Shown here piece by piece: positions 39,039-50,651 of a DNA stretch of 64,000 nucleotides. The DNA comes from Pseudolabrys taiwanensis (GTDB taxonomy: Bacteria; Pseudomonadota; Alphaproteobacteria; Rhizobiales; Xanthobacteraceae). The translations under genes and the position numbers were made by a program. Positions within the stretch are counted from its first letter, which is position 1; every line of letters starts with the position of its first letter. A model generated the notes under the pieces. It had not been told where the DNA came from, did no database searches, and saw only the letters and a list, made by a program, of their open reading frames with translations. The stretch is from assembly GCF_003367395.1 (NCBI RefSeq), contig NZ_CP031417.1:930001-994000 (forward strand), given 5' to 3'.

Positions 39039-39545
39039 TCAGCCCTTATGGATCGGGTCGATCCAGGCGACGTTTTCCGGTTTTTCGACCGGCTCGATGT
39101 CGAGATTGACCACGACCGCCTCGTTGTCCGAGCGCACCAAGACGCATTCGAGCACTTCGTCGGGGCTCGCGTTGATTTCCTGATGTGGCACGTAAGGCGG
39201 CACGTAGATGAAGTCGCCGGGGCCCGCTTCGGCGGTGAACTCGAGGTTCTCGCCCCAGCGCATGCGCGCCTTGCCGCGCAGCACGTAGATCACGCTCTCG
39301 AGCGCGCCGTGATGATGCGCGCCGGTCTTGGCATTGGGATGGATGTGAACGGTGCCGGCCCAGATCTTCTGCGCGCCGACGCGGGCGTAATTGATGGCCG
39401 CCTTGCGGTCCATGCCCGGCGTCTGCGCCGTGTTGGGGTCGAGCGAGTTGCCCGGGATCACGCGCACGCCGTCGTGCTTCCACTTCGGCTCGTGGTCGTC
39501 CGGGTGATCGTGGTCGTGATGGTGGTGATCGTGATCCGAACCCAT
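39039..39545 (-). CDS. Cupin-domain protein with His-rich N-terminus, inside the trp operon
   Basis: A 168-aa protein. Residues 1-18 are almost only His and Asp (DHDHHHHDHDHPDD), likely metal-binding. Residues about 50-150 form a single cupin fold: motif 1 around HIHPNAKTGAHHHGALESVI, with the expected His ligands and Glu, and motif 2 GDFIYVPPYVPHQEIN. The enzyme activity is unknown. The gene sits between trpE (54 bp) and trpG (67 bp) on the same strand, so it should be co-transcribed with tryptophan genes. Similar cupins are common in related bacteria as uncharacterised proteins. It could be a dioxygenase, an isomerase or a sensor. Confidence 0.88.
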   Translation of the reverse strand: MGSDHDHHHHDHDHPDDHEPKWKHDGVRVIPGNSLDPNTAQTPGMDRKAAINYARVGAQKIWAGTVHIHPNAKTGAHHHGALESVIYVLRGKARMRWGENLEFTAEAGPGDFIYVPPYVPHQEINASPDEVLECVLVRSDNEAVVVNLDIEPVEKPENVAWIDPIHKG

Positions 39546-39599
39546 GGCGTCACTCCCGTTTGTCTTGGCCTTTGAGTATAGGCTTTGTTATTCGACAGA

Positions 39600-41117
39600 C
39601 TACTGCCCGCGTTTGGCGGCGCTCGCAAATCGCCGTGCTTCCTCAGCGGCGCGGAACAAGGCTTTCGCCTTGTTGATGCACTCTTGCTGTTCCGCGTCCG
39701 GATTGGAGTCGGCGACGATGCCGGCGCCGGCCTGCACGTACATCTTGCCGTCCTTCACCAGCGCGGTGCGCAGCACGATGCAGGTGTCCATCTCGCCGGC
39801 GGCGGAGAAGTAGCCGACGCAGCCGGCGTAGAGGCCGCGCTTCTCCTTCTCCAGTTCGTCGATGATCTGCATCGCCCGCACCTTCGGCGCGCCGGAGACG
39901 GTGCCGGCGGGAAAGCCGGCGGCGAGGGCGTCGAGCGCATCGTGCTTGGTGTCGAGCTTGCCTTCGACATTGGAGACGATGTGCATCACCTGGCTGTAGC
40001 GCTCGATGAAGAACTTGTCGGTCACCGTGACCGAGCCGATGGCGGCGACGCGGCCGACATCGTTGCGGCCGAGATCGAGCAGCATCAGGTGCTCGGCGCA
40101 TTCCTTCGGGTCGGCGAGCAACTCTTCCTCGAGCGCTTTGTCTTCATGCGGCGTCGCGCCGCGCGGCCTTGTGCCGGCGATCGGCCGGATGGTGACGACG
40201 TCGTCGCGCACGCGCACCAGAATTTCCGGGCTGGAGCCGGCGACGGCGAAGCCGCCGAAGTCGAGGAAGTACAGGAACGGCGCCGGGTTGATGCGTCGCA
40301 ACGCGCGATAGAGCGCGAAGGGCGGCAATGTGAACGGCGCCTCGAAGCGCTGCGCCAGCACGATCTGGAAGGCGTCGCCGGCGGCGATATAGTCCTTGGC
40401 GCGCGCGACCATCGCCCGATATTCGGCCGGCGTGGTGTTGGACTTGGCCGGCACATCGAGCGGGCCTTCGGCATAGCCGGACAGCGCCTTGTCGAGCGGC
40501 CGGTCGAGCGCATCGACGACGCCGGCGAGGCGCTCGGACGCGCGGGCGAGGGCGGCTTTGGCGTCGACGCCGGGCTCGGGCCGCACGGGCGTCACGACGA
40601 TGATCGAATCCTTCACCGCGTCGAACACCACGATCAGCGTCGGCCGCACCATGATCGCGTCCGGCACGCCGATCGGGTCGGGCTTGGCGGACGGCAAATC
40701 CTCCATCTGCCGCACCATGTCGTAGCCGAGATAGCCGAACACGCCGGCGGCCATCGGCGGCAGATCGTCCGGCAAGGCGATGCGGCTCTCGGCGATCAGC
40801 GCGCGCAGGGCGGCGAGCGGCGGCTCGGCAACCGCGGTGAAACTGTCCGGCTTGCTGCGGGCCGCGCGATTGATCTCGGCCTTGCCGCCGTTGGCGCGCC
40901 AGATCAGATCGGGGTCGAGGCCGATGATCGAGTAGCGCCCGCGCACGGCGCCGCCTTCGACCGACTCGAGCAGGAAGCTCAGCGGCTTGCCGCCGCCGAG
41001 CTTCAGGAAGGCCGAGACCGGCGTTTCGAGGTCGGCGACCAAGGTCGTCCAAACCACCTGCGCTTGCCCGCGATCGTAACGCTCCGCGAAGGCTCGTTCG
41101 GATGGTTCGGTCTGCAT
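39600..41117 (-). CDS. trpE: Anthranilate synthase component I
   Basis: Makes anthranilate from chorismate and ammonia. The 505-aa protein has the chorismate-binding domain with PIAGTRPRGATPHED, LMLLDLGRNDVGRVA, MHIVSNVEGKLD, AGFPAGTVSGAPKVRAMQII and AGAGIVADSNPDAEQQEC. The N-terminal SFLLESVEGGAVRGRYSIIG region resembles the tryptophan feedback site. It is not fused to TrpG. Only 13 bp separate it from ppiD upstream, leaving no room for a trp leader or attenuator directly before it. Confidence 0.98.
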   Translation of the reverse strand: MQTEPSERAFAERYDRGQAQVVWTTLVADLETPVSAFLKLGGGKPLSFLLESVEGGAVRGRYSIIGLDPDLIWRANGGKAEINRAARSKPDSFTAVAEPPLAALRALIAESRIALPDDLPPMAAGVFGYLGYDMVRQMEDLPSAKPDPIGVPDAIMVRPTLIVVFDAVKDSIIVVTPVRPEPGVDAKAALARASERLAGVVDALDRPLDKALSGYAEGPLDVPAKSNTTPAEYRAMVARAKDYIAAGDAFQIVLAQRFEAPFTLPPFALYRALRRINPAPFLYFLDFGGFAVAGSSPEILVRVRDDVVTIRPIAGTRPRGATPHEDKALEEELLADPKECAEHLMLLDLGRNDVGRVAAIGSVTVTDKFFIERYSQVMHIVSNVEGKLDTKHDALDALAAGFPAGTVSGAPKVRAMQIIDELEKEKRGLYAGCVGYFSAAGEMDTCIVLRTALVKDGKMYVQAGAGIVADSNPDAEQQECINKAKALFRAAEEARRFASAAKRGQ

Positions 41118-41130
41118 GGCCCTGTTCGGT

Positions 41131-43041
41131 TCACTGTTCGGCGGCGCCGCCGATGACCTGATTCAGGGCCTCTTGGTTGATGCTCACGCCAAGGCTCTTT
41201 TCGAGGCCGGTCACGTATTCGCCGATGACGTCGTCGGAATAGGCGTTCTGCAACGTGCTGGTGAGAGCCTGCGTCTGAGGCGCGGTCGCATCGAAGGTCG
41301 GCTGCGTCACTTCCACGACGCGGAAGACGAAGCGCTGCGTCGCGTCGTCGCCTTCGGCCGTGCCGGCGCTGCCCTTCGCCGTCGTGAACGCGGCATCGAG
41401 CAGCTTCGCCGAAACGTTCGGGGTGGGGCGGCCGCGTTGCAGGTCCTTCGCGTTCTGCACGGTCACGCCGCTCTCCGTCGCGAGCTCGGCGATCGGTGTT
41501 CCGGCCTTGAGCTTACCGAGCAGTTCGTCGGACTTGGCCTGCAGCCGCTTGGCGATCTCATCGTCGCGCCAGCGGGTGGCGACCTGCTCGCGGACTTCGT
41601 CGAGCGGGCGGTCATGAGCCGGCGTGACGCCGGTCACGTCGTAATAGAGAAAACCACCGTTGGGCAGTTGCAACGCCTCGGTGTCGGCGCCGACATCGGT
41701 GCCGAACGCGGTGTTCACGACGTTCGCGACATTCGGCAGCCCCTCGACCGGCTTGCCGTCGGGGCCTCGGCCGGAGCGGTCGATCGCCGCGATGTCGATC
41801 GATTTCAGGCCAAGCTTCTTGGCCGCTTCGGCGAGCGTCGCACCGCCGGCGCGTTCGTCTTCGATCTTGTCGCGCAACTCGCTGATGGTCGAGCGCGCGC
41901 GGCTTTCCGCGAGCTGCTGCTTGATCTCCGCGGCGACGTCTTCGTAGCTCTTCTGTTCGCCGGGCTCGATCTTGCCGACGGTGAGCAATACGGTGCCGAA
42001 GCGGCCTTTGACCGGCTGGCTGACCTCGCCCGGCTTGAGCGCGAAGGCGGCGTTGGCGACCGCGGGGTCGATGATGCCTGTCTTCTCGACCATGCCGAGA
42101 TCGGTGTCGGAGGCCTTGAGCTCGCGCTCCTTGGCGATGTCGTCGAACGTCGCGCCTTTTTCGATCTTCTCGCGCGCCGCGGCGGCATCGGCCTCGTTCG
42201 GGAATACGATTTGCCGCAACTCGCGCTTCTCCGGCTTACCGAACGAGCTCCTGTTCTGCTCGTAATAGGCCTTGGCGTCGGCATCGGACACTTCGTTCGG
42301 CTTGGCCAGTTCGGCCGGCGACAGCGTGACCAGCGTCAGCTTGCGATATTCCGGCGCGCGGAAGAGCACCTTGCGCTCGTCGAAATAGGCGCTGAGCTGT
42401 TCGGGCGAGGGCTGCGGCACGTCGCCGGCCTGCGCCGCGCCGAGTGCGAGATAGTCGATATCGCGCCGCTCGTTCTGAAACTGGTTGATCGCCTGCAACA
42501 TCGCCGACGGCGTGCGCAGGTCGCCGCTGACGCTCTGGGCGATCTGCCGGCGCAGCAACACGCGACGCTGTTCGTCCACGAACCGCGTTTCGGTGTAGCC
42601 GGCATTGCGGATGAGCGCCTCGAAGCGGGCGCGGTCGAACTGGCCGTTCGGCGCCTTGAAGTTCGGATCGTCCATGATGCGGCGCGCGATCTCGGCGTCG
42701 GACAGGCCAAGGCGCAACGTGCGGGTTTCCTCATCCAACGTTGTTTCCGCGACCATCTGGCCGAGGATCTGGCGGTCGAGACCGAGCGCGCGGGCCTGAT
42801 CGGGCGTAACCGCACGTCCCATCTGCCGGCCGATCTGCTGCAGGCGGTCCGTGTAGTACTGCCGGAACTGCTCGATCGAGATTTCGGTGCCGCCGACCTT
42901 GGCGACCGCATTGCGGCCGAAGCCACGGAAGATGTCGCCGATGCCCCAGATGGCGAAGCTGATGACCAGCACGCCCATGACGGTCGCCATGATGGCTTTG
43001 CCGACCCAAGTCGAGGAGACTTTTTGGATACCGCGGAGCAT
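41131..43041 (-). CDS. ppiD: Peptidyl-prolyl cis-trans isomerase / chaperone PpiD (SurA_N type)
   Basis: Membrane-anchored periplasmic folding factor that receives proteins leaving the Sec channel. The 636-aa product has a short cytoplasmic N-terminus, one membrane helix (about 14-32, GKAIMATVMGVLVISFAIWG), a SurA_N chaperone region (about 35-200), a parvulin-like domain (about 255-370, RELRQIVFPNEADAAAAREK), and a further C-terminal parvulin-like repeat. The frame is open upstream, but ATG 43041 gives the usual MLRGIQKVSSTWVGK start. It is divergent from tpiA and heads the ppiD-trpE run. Confidence 0.93.
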   Translation of the reverse strand: MLRGIQKVSSTWVGKAIMATVMGVLVISFAIWGIGDIFRGFGRNAVAKVGGTEISIEQFRQYYTDRLQQIGRQMGRAVTPDQARALGLDRQILGQMVAETTLDEETRTLRLGLSDAEIARRIMDDPNFKAPNGQFDRARFEALIRNAGYTETRFVDEQRRVLLRRQIAQSVSGDLRTPSAMLQAINQFQNERRDIDYLALGAAQAGDVPQPSPEQLSAYFDERKVLFRAPEYRKLTLVTLSPAELAKPNEVSDADAKAYYEQNRSSFGKPEKRELRQIVFPNEADAAAAREKIEKGATFDDIAKERELKASDTDLGMVEKTGIIDPAVANAAFALKPGEVSQPVKGRFGTVLLTVGKIEPGEQKSYEDVAAEIKQQLAESRARSTISELRDKIEDERAGGATLAEAAKKLGLKSIDIAAIDRSGRGPDGKPVEGLPNVANVVNTAFGTDVGADTEALQLPNGGFLYYDVTGVTPAHDRPLDEVREQVATRWRDDEIAKRLQAKSDELLGKLKAGTPIAELATESGVTVQNAKDLQRGRPTPNVSAKLLDAAFTTAKGSAGTAEGDDATQRFVFRVVEVTQPTFDATAPQTQALTSTLQNAYSDDVIGEYVTGLEKSLGVSINQEALNQVIGGAAEQ

Positions 43042-43228
43042 GCGCGCGTTTCTTCCCAGGCTTAGATGTCGATGAACCAGAAGGAGGGTGGAGCGGGCCC
43101 TTTTAAGGCCGGGGTCAACTCGTTGCAACTCAACATGGATCGGCTGCGACCAACGGGCGCTCGGGGGAAGCCCTGGCGCATGCGGGACGGGTCTGGTAAC
43201 CGCAGCGCCCAGAGGGGTTCAAGAAAAG

Positions 43229-43981
43229 ATGGCAGTTCACAAGATACGTCCGCTGGTTGCGGGCAATTGGAAGATGAACGGGCTCACGGCCTCCGTCGGT
43301 GAGCTGAGCAAGATGGCGGCGGGTGTCGGCGGGTTGCATGCGGACCTCATGATTTGTCCGCCCGCGACCCTGATCGCGGCCTTTGCCAAGGCGGCCCAGG
43401 GCTCGCCCATCGCCATTGGCGGCCAGGACTGTCACGCCGCGGCTTCCGGTGCCCATACCGGCGATATCGCCGCGGAAATGCTGGCGGATGCCGGGGCGAC
43501 GGCCGTTATCGTCGGTCATTCCGAACGCCGCACCGATCACCATGAAACCGATGCCCAGGTGAAGGCCAAGGCCTTGGCGGCCTGGCGGGCGGGACTGATG
43601 GCTATCGTTTGCGTGGGTGAGACCCGGGCTGAGCGCGAGGCCGGCAAGACGCTCGACGTGGTCGGGGGGCAACTCGCCGGCTCGCTGCCTGATGGCGCGG
43701 CGGCGACGAACCTGGTGGTCGCCTATGAGCCGGTCTGGGCCATCGGCACGGGCCTGACGCCGACGCCGGCGGATGTCGCCGAGGTCCACGGCTTTATCCG
43801 CAAGCGGCTGACGGAGCGTTTCGGCGAGGAGGGCGGCGCCGTCCGCATCCTCTATGGCGGCTCGGTCAAGCCGTCGAATGCCGGCGAATTGCTCACCATC
43901 GCCGACGTGAACGGCGCCCTGGTCGGCGGCGCCAGCCTCAAGGCCGAGGATTTCCTCGGGATTGCGGCGGTTTACCGCTGA
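43229..43981 (+). CDS. tpiA: Triosephosphate isomerase
   Basis: Interconverts dihydroxyacetone phosphate and glyceraldehyde 3-phosphate. The 250-aa TIM barrel has the substrate Lys15 in VAGNWKMNG, electrophilic His97 in VIVGHSERR, catalytic Glu167 in [13 protein letters not shown] and the phosphate-binding [12 protein letters not shown]. The frame opens farther upstream, but ATG 43229 gives the standard length. The 187-bp region before it is shared with the divergent ppiD gene and must hold both promoters. Confidence 0.98.
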   Translation: MAVHKIRPLVAGNWKMNGLTASVGELSKMAAGVGGLHADLMICPPATLIAAFAKAAQGSPIAIGGQDCHAAASGAHTGDIAAEMLADAGATAVIVGHSERRTDHHETDAQVKAKALAAWRAGLMAIVCVGETRAEREAGKTLDVVGGQLAGSLPDGAAATNLVVAYEPVWAIGTGLTPTPADVAEVHGFIRKRLTERFGEEGGAVRILYGGSVKPSNAGELLTIADVNGALVGGASLKAEDFLGIAAVYR

Positions 43982-44103
43982 CCGCCGGTGGGGTGGAAAA
44001 CGCCAAGGTGATCGTGTAGACACCGCCGCGAATTCCTATATGGAGCGCGTGGACGCCGGCTTGCCGGGGCGGGCCCGCGCGGCTTTTGAACGGATTTGGT
44101 CTT

Positions 44104-44502
44104 ATGCAGCACGTCATCATCGTCATTCATCTGATGCTCGTTCTGGCGCTCATCGGCGTGGTGCTGTTGCAGCGCTCGGAAGGCGGCGGCCTCGGTATTG
44201 GCGGCGGTGGCGGCGGCTTCATGAGCAGCCGCGGCACGGCCAACGTGCTGACGCGGGCGACCGCCATCCTGGCGGGACTGTTCTTTGCGACCAGCCTGAT
44301 CTTGTCGATCCTGGCGGGTATGGACCGCAGGCCGACCTCGATCTTGCAGGGTGGCCAGAGCGGCCCGACCGCGCCGATTCCCGGCGGCGCCGTGCCGCCG
44401 CTCGGCGGCCAGGGGGGCCTGCTCAACCAGCTTCAGGGGGCGCCATCGGCTCCATCGGCGCCAGCGGCGCCGTCCGGCCCACAAGTGCCGCAGTCGCAGT
44501 AA
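44104..44502 (+). CDS. secG: Preprotein translocase subunit SecG
   Basis: Small accessory subunit of SecYEG. The 132-aa protein has two membrane helices (about 3-22 and 53-72) joined by the conserved loop VVLLQRSEGGGLGIGGGGGG, then a Pro/Ala/Gly-rich C-terminal tail of about 60 residues typical of alphaproteobacterial SecG. ATG 44104 is preferred over an in-frame start six codons upstream because it puts helix 1 directly at the N-terminus. It lies between tpiA and pyrG, a common order. Confidence 0.95.
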   Translation: MQHVIIVIHLMLVLALIGVVLLQRSEGGGLGIGGGGGGFMSSRGTANVLTRATAILAGLFFATSLILSILAGMDRRPTSILQGGQSGPTAPIPGGAVPPLGGQGGLLNQLQGAPSAPSAPAAPSGPQVPQSQ

Positions 44503-44512
44503 GCGGGTTCAA

Positions 44513-44539
44513 CGAAGGGCCGGGAAATCCGGCCCTTCG
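44513..44539 (+). terminator. Stem-loop after secG
   Basis: CGAAGGGCCGG (44513-44523) pairs perfectly with CCGGCCCTTCG (44529-44539) around a GAAAT loop, 11 bp after the secG stop. The following bases GCGTTATGG are not T-rich, so it may be a weak terminator or a 3'-end stabiliser before pyrG. Confidence 0.5.
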
Positions 44540-44671
44540 GCGTTATGGGGTAAGCGAGAGCGTGAAGAGAGTGATGCAAGCGCCGGTAAAATTTGAGAGT
44601 TCACAGGCTGCGCACAGGCGCGAGGCGGTCATTCGCTTTTCGCGCTCGTCGAATCGATTCGGGGGGACTAA

Positions 44672-46312
<1,641 letters not shown>

Positions 46313-46334
46313 CGCACACGCGATCGACATGGTT

Positions 46335-46369
46335 GGCCACGGAGCTTCGCTCCGTGGCCTTTTTGTTTT
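46335..46369 (+). terminator. Intrinsic terminator of pyrG
   Basis: GGCCACGGAGC (46335-46345) pairs perfectly with GCTCCGTGGCC (46349-46359) around TTC, followed by TTTTTGTTTT (46360-46369). It is oriented for the plus strand and lies 22 bp after the pyrG stop, just before the convergent aqpZ gene ends. Confidence 0.93.
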
Positions 46370-46378
46370 CAGAAGCGA

Positions 46379-47092
46379 TCAGGACTCTTTCACTTCAAGC
46401 GCGCCGCTCGCGAACAGCAAGCCGGCGACGCCGGCGCCGATCAGCGGCGCGACGATGAACAGCCAGATCTGCGCGAGCGCCGTCGGGTTGGTCGCGGCGC
46501 CGATGATCGCCGGTCCGAGCGAGCGCGCCGGGTTCACCGAAACGCCGGTGACGTTGATGCCGACGATGTGGATCACCGTCAGCGTCAGGCCGATCGCGAG
46601 GCCCGCAAGGCCTTTGATATGAAGCGGGTTGCTCTTCTGCGTGACGCCGAGGATGCAGACGAGGAACAGGAACGTCGCCACCGCTTCGAAGACGAAGGCC
46701 GACGTCGTGTTGTACTCGCCGAGATAGCCTGCGCCCCAGCCATTCTGGCCGAGGCCGCCATTCCATCCGGATGCTTTGCCCGACAGGATCAGATAGAGCA
46801 CCGCCGCGCCGGCGATGGCGCCGAGCACTTGCGCGATCACGTAGACGATGAGTTCGCCGAACGACATCCGGCCCGCGACGAACACGCCGAAGCTGACGGC
46901 GGGATTGACGTGACAGCCGGAGACCGGACCGATGCCGTAAGCCATCGCGACGATCGCCAATCCGAACGCGAAGGCGATGCCGAGAACGTCGATTGCCGTT
47001 GGACCTTTGCCCATGCCGGCAATGACGGCCGCGCCGCAACCGAAGAGCACCAAGGTGAACGTGCCGATGAACTCCGCGAGTGGTTTTTGCAT
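46379..47092 (-). CDS. aqpZ: Aquaporin Z
   Basis: Water channel of the inner membrane. The 237-aa protein has six membrane helices and both Asn-Pro-Ala half-helices: SGCHVNPAVSFG (about 58-69) and VSVNPARSLGPAII (about 186-199), the Arg of the selectivity filter following the second motif. The Cys and His residues around the pore fit a water-selective rather than glycerol channel. Single gene, convergent with pyrG, and divergent from the glyoxalase-like gene. Confidence 0.96.
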   Translation of the reverse strand: MQKPLAEFIGTFTLVLFGCGAAVIAGMGKGPTAIDVLGIAFAFGLAIVAMAYGIGPVSGCHVNPAVSFGVFVAGRMSFGELIVYVIAQVLGAIAGAAVLYLILSGKASGWNGGLGQNGWGAGYLGEYNTTSAFVFEAVATFLFLVCILGVTQKSNPLHIKGLAGLAIGLTLTVIHIVGINVTGVSVNPARSLGPAIIGAATNPTALAQIWLFIVAPLIGAGVAGLLFASGALEVKES

Positions 47093-47247
47093 TGAGGTAT
47101 TCCCAGTTGATTCTAATGGCCTAATTTGCGCCTAAATGTGGATAATGTCCTTGGCTGCGCGTTCGCCCTCAACAGCAATCGCCGGCGCGCGGGCGCGTAT
47201 CGGCACGGCTCTGGATCGCGGGAGGCCCGCGGCTTAAGGTCGGCGTC

Positions 47248-48108
47248 ATGCCCCGCGGTCTCGATCATATCGTTCATGCCGTGCGCGACCTTGACGCCGC
47301 GGCCGCGCTCTATCGCAGCCTCGGTTTCACCGTCGGTGCGCGCAACAAGCACCCTTGGGGCACGCACAATCACATCGTGCAGACGCCGGGCTTTTTCATC
47401 GAACTGGTGACTTTCGCCGAGCCGGACAAACTCGGCGACGACGGCTTCTCCAAACTGTTCGCCGCCCATAATCGTGACTTCATCGCGCGCGGTGACGGCC
47501 TTTCGCTGTTGATCCTGGAGTCGGCCGACGCGGCGGCGGACGAAGCCGCATTCCGCAAGGCCGGAATTGCCGGCTCGCCCGCCATGCGCTTCGAACGCGA
47601 AGGCAAGCGACCCGACGGCACGACGGTGAAGGTCGGCTTCTCGCTTGCCTTCGCCGACGACCAAGCCGCACCCGATATTCACTTCGCGACCTGTCAGCAG
47701 CATTTTCCGGAGAACTTCTGGAATCCGGCGTTTCAGCAGCACGCCAATGGAGTGAAGGCCGTGGCCGGTGTCGTCGCGGTCGCGCGCGATCAGGATGTGC
47801 ATCGGCGCTTCTTTGAAGATTTCACCGGCGCGCCGGCGACCTCGATCGACGGCGGCTTTTCGATTGTCACACCGCGCGGTGTCGTTGACGTTCTGACGGC
47901 GGCCGCTTTCCTGCATCGCTTCGGCGTCAAAGCGCCGGAGATGCGCGGCGGGCTGTGGCTCGCGGCCCTTCGGTTCTTCGTTGCCGATGCCGCGCCGTTG
48001 CAGGCGCTGCCGGAGCTGGCCGGCCTCGGCGGCCTCTATGCCGGCAATCCAGCCGTCGTCGGGGCCGAGGATGCGATGGGGGCGGTCCTGGTATTCGAGC
48101 CTGGCTGA
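47248..48108 (+). CDS. Glyoxalase-like (VOC superfamily) domain protein
   Basis: A 286-aa cytoplasmic protein of the VOC fold (Glyoxalase_3-like type). It opens [20 protein letters not shown] with a putative metal-ligand His, followed by [20 protein letters not shown] and FIELVTF with the matching Glu. A second, weaker VOC half follows from about residue 165 ([20 protein letters not shown]). Substrate unknown; relatives are mostly unstudied. It lies upstream of kdsA with a 34-bp gap and may be co-transcribed with it. Confidence 0.85.
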   Translation: MPRGLDHIVHAVRDLDAAAALYRSLGFTVGARNKHPWGTHNHIVQTPGFFIELVTFAEPDKLGDDGFSKLFAAHNRDFIARGDGLSLLILESADAAADEAAFRKAGIAGSPAMRFEREGKRPDGTTVKVGFSLAFADDQAAPDIHFATCQQHFPENFWNPAFQQHANGVKAVAGVVAVARDQDVHRRFFEDFTGAPATSIDGGFSIVTPRGVVDVLTAAAFLHRFGVKAPEMRGGLWLAALRFFVADAAPLQALPELAGLGGLYAGNPAVVGAEDAMGAVLVFEPG

Positions 48109-48142
48109 CGTTGGTTGGTTGACCGGGCGGTCCGGCCGCTCC

Positions 48143-49021
48143 ATGGTCCGGCCGCGAGCACGACTCTTGGACAAGTCTTTGGACCAGACCCTCATTCCGA
48201 ACGCTATTGTGACCGTTGGCGCGGCGCGCTTCGGTAACGATCTGCCGCTGGCGCTGATTGCCGGCCCGTGCCAGCTCGAGAGCCGCGCGCACGCGCTGGA
48301 AATGGCCTCCGCGCTCAAGGAGATCGCTGCCAAGGTCGGCGTGGGCCTCGTCTACAAGACGTCCTTCGACAAGGCCAACCGCACGTCGGCGAAAGCCAAG
48401 CGCGGCCTCGGGCTCGATGCGGCGCTGCCGATCTTCGCCGAGATCCGTGACAGCCTCGGCCTGCCGGTGCTCACCGACGTGCACGAGGCCGAACAATGCG
48501 CGCGCGCCGCGCAGGCGGTCGACGTGCTGCAGATCCCGGCGTTCCTGTGCCGGCAGACCGATCTGCTGATCGCTGCCGCCAACACCGGCAAGACGGTGAA
48601 TGTGAAAAAGGGCCAGTTCCTCGCGCCCTGGGACATGCAGAACGTGGTCGCCAAGATCACCGGCGCGGGCAACCGCAACGTGATGGTGACGGAGCGTGGC
48701 GTGTCCTTCGGCTACAATGCGCTGGTCTCGGACATGCGCGCCTTGCCGATCCTCAAGCGCACAACCGGCGCACCCGTCATCTTCGACGCCACGCATTCGG
48801 TGCAACAGCCGGGCGGGCAGGGGACGTCGTCAGGCGGCGAGCGCGAATTCGTGCCGGTGCTGGCGCGCGCGGCGGTTGCCGTCGGTGTCGCCGGCGTGTT
48901 CATCGAAACGCATCAGGATCCCGACAAGGCGCCTTCCGACGGCCCCAACATGGTGCCGCTGAAAGAGATGGAAGGTCTCTTGCGCACGCTCGTCGACTTC
49001 GACCGCCTCGCCAAGCGCTAG
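48143..49021 (+). CDS. kdsA: 3-deoxy-8-phosphooctulonate (Kdo-8-P) synthase
   Basis: Joins phosphoenolpyruvate and arabinose 5-phosphate to give Kdo-8-phosphate for the lipopolysaccharide inner core. TIM-barrel protein with [76 protein letters not shown] and [15 protein letters not shown] 48143 gives 292 aa, slightly longer than usual; a TTG about 10 codons later is an alternative. It complements the lpx genes near 14-18 kb. Confidence 0.95.
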   Translation: MVRPRARLLDKSLDQTLIPNAIVTVGAARFGNDLPLALIAGPCQLESRAHALEMASALKEIAAKVGVGLVYKTSFDKANRTSAKAKRGLGLDAALPIFAEIRDSLGLPVLTDVHEAEQCARAAQAVDVLQIPAFLCRQTDLLIAAANTGKTVNVKKGQFLAPWDMQNVVAKITGAGNRNVMVTERGVSFGYNALVSDMRALPILKRTTGAPVIFDATHSVQQPGGQGTSSGGEREFVPVLARAAVAVGVAGVFIETHQDPDKAPSDGPNMVPLKEMEGLLRTLVDFDRLAKR

Positions 49022-49038
49022 GCGGGGCTGGACGGTTC

Positions 49039-50196
49039 ATGAATCGCGTTCTCAATCTTATTGCGCTCATCGGCTTTGCCAGTTCGCTGTTCACGCGCAC
49101 GGCCGACCCGATCATTCCGCAGATCGCCGCGGGCTTGCATGTCGAGCCCGCGACGGCGGCGCTGCTGTCAACCGCCTACGCGCTGCCTTACGCGCTGGTG
49201 CAGCCCGTCCTCGGTGTGCTCGCCGATATGTTCAGCAAGGCCCGCCTGATGCTGATCTGCCTGGCCGTGCTGGCCTTGGCGTCGCTGGTGTGCGCGCTGT
49301 CGACGAGCTTCGAGATGCTGATCGCGGCCCGCGTCGTGGCGGGCCTCGCCTCGGGCGGCACGGTGCCGATCGCACTCGCTTTCGTCGGCGATCTGGTGCC
49401 CGTCGCCGGCCGGCAACTCGCGATCAGCCGCGTGCTGTTCGCCTTGATGACTGGCAACCTATTGGGCGCTTTCGGCGCCGGCGCCTTGGCCGACCTGTTC
49501 GACTGGCGCGCGGTTTTCATCGTCATGGCGGGGCTCGGTTTCGCGACACTCGCGGTCGCGGTTCCGGGGCTCCGCGGCGTCGGCAAAGCGGGCGGCAAGT
49601 TCGACCTCAGCAGCATCGGGCCGAACTACCGGACCATCTTCTCGCATCCGCTGGCCAAGATTTGCTTCGGCGCGGTCCTGCTCGAAGGCGCCTTCATGTA
49701 CGGCGTGTTCCCGCATATGGCGGAACTGCTGCATCAGGCCGGCGAGACGCGCGCCTCGATCGCCGGTCTGGTGATCGGCGGTTTCGGCATTGGCGGCGCC
49801 GCTTATGCCTTCATCGTCCGATGGCTGCTCTCGCGCGTCGGCGAGACGTGGATGATGCGCTCCGGCGGCATGGCGATGGGGGCCTGCCTGGTTGTCATTG
49901 CGCTCCGTTTGCCGTGGCCGTTCGAATTCGCGAACTTCATGGCGCTCGGCCTTGCCTTCTACGTGCTGCATGCGGTGATCCAGGTCTATGCCAGCGAGCT
50001 CGCGCCGGCCGCGCGCGGCTCGGCGCTGGCGCTGCACTCGTTCTTCTTTTTCTTAGGCCAAGCGGCGGGACCGGCGATCTACAACGTCGGTTTTGCCTTC
50101 GCCGGTGTGGGGCCGAGCCTCATTGTCGGTGCGGTGATCTTGGCCGTCACGGGCCTTGTCTGCGCGGCCAAGCTGCGGCGGCCGCCGATCGTCTAA
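49039..50196 (+). CDS. Major facilitator superfamily transporter
   Basis: A 385-aa inner-membrane carrier with 12 predicted helices. It has the MFS loop 2-3 signature in the form [20 protein letters not shown], and [20 protein letters not shown] in helix 5. The organisation resembles sugar-efflux or drug-efflux MFS proteins of the AraJ/YdhP type; the substrate is unknown. ATG 49039 is 17 bp after kdsA and translation of the two may be linked. Its stop codon overlaps the stop of convergent queF by 4 bp. Confidence 0.88.
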   Translation: MNRVLNLIALIGFASSLFTRTADPIIPQIAAGLHVEPATAALLSTAYALPYALVQPVLGVLADMFSKARLMLICLAVLALASLVCALSTSFEMLIAARVVAGLASGGTVPIALAFVGDLVPVAGRQLAISRVLFALMTGNLLGAFGAGALADLFDWRAVFIVMAGLGFATLAVAVPGLRGVGKAGGKFDLSSIGPNYRTIFSHPLAKICFGAVLLEGAFMYGVFPHMAELLHQAGETRASIAGLVIGGFGIGGAAYAFIVRWLLSRVGETWMMRSGGMAMGACLVVIALRLPWPFEFANFMALGLAFYVLHAVIQVYASELAPAARGSALALHSFFFFLGQAAGPAIYNVGFAFAGVGPSLIVGAVILAVTGLVCAAKLRRPPIV

Positions 50197-50651
50197 CCGC
50201 GCCCGCGATAGGGCGCGACGCCCTGGTCGGGCACCCACATGTCCTTCGGCAACTTGCCGGCCTGCCAGAACACGTCGATCGGTATGCCGCCGCGCGGATA
50301 CCAATAGCCGCCGATGCGCAGCCATTTGGGCTCGAGCAGCTTGAACAGCCGTTTGCCGATGGCGACCGTGCAGCCTTCGTGGAAGTCGCCGTGATTGCGG
50401 AAGCTGACCAGATAGAGCTTCAGCGACTTCGACTCGACCAGGTATTTGTTCGGCACATAGTCGATGACGAGGTGCGCGAAATCCGGCTGGCCGGTGACCG
50501 GGCAGAGCGTCGTGAACTCCGGCGCGGTAAAGCGCGCGAGATAGTTGGTGTCGCGGTGCGGGTTCGGCACGCGGTCGAGCACGGCCTCGTCCGGCGAGGC
50601 GGGGATGACGGCCGGCCGGCCGAGTTGCAGGGGCGTAGTCTTCTTGGCCAT
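50193..50651 (-). CDS. queF: NADPH-dependent 7-cyano-7-deazaguanine reductase QueF
   Basis: Reduces preQ0 to preQ1 in queuosine synthesis. The 152-aa unimodular enzyme has the catalytic Cys50 and Asp57 in [13 protein letters not shown], the QueF motif [20 protein letters not shown] (about 73-92) that binds NADPH, and [13 protein letters not shown] near the C-terminus. Other queuosine genes are not in the window, and no preQ1 riboswitch was seen upstream. It is convergent with the MFS gene and divergent from eno. Confidence 0.97.
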   Translation of the reverse strand: MAKKTTPLQLGRPAVIPASPDEAVLDRVPNPHRDTNYLARFTAPEFTTLCPVTGQPDFAHLVIDYVPNKYLVESKSLKLYLVSFRNHGDFHEGCTVAIGKRLFKLLEPKWLRIGGYWYPRGGIPIDVFWQAGKLPKDMWVPDQGVAPYRGRG

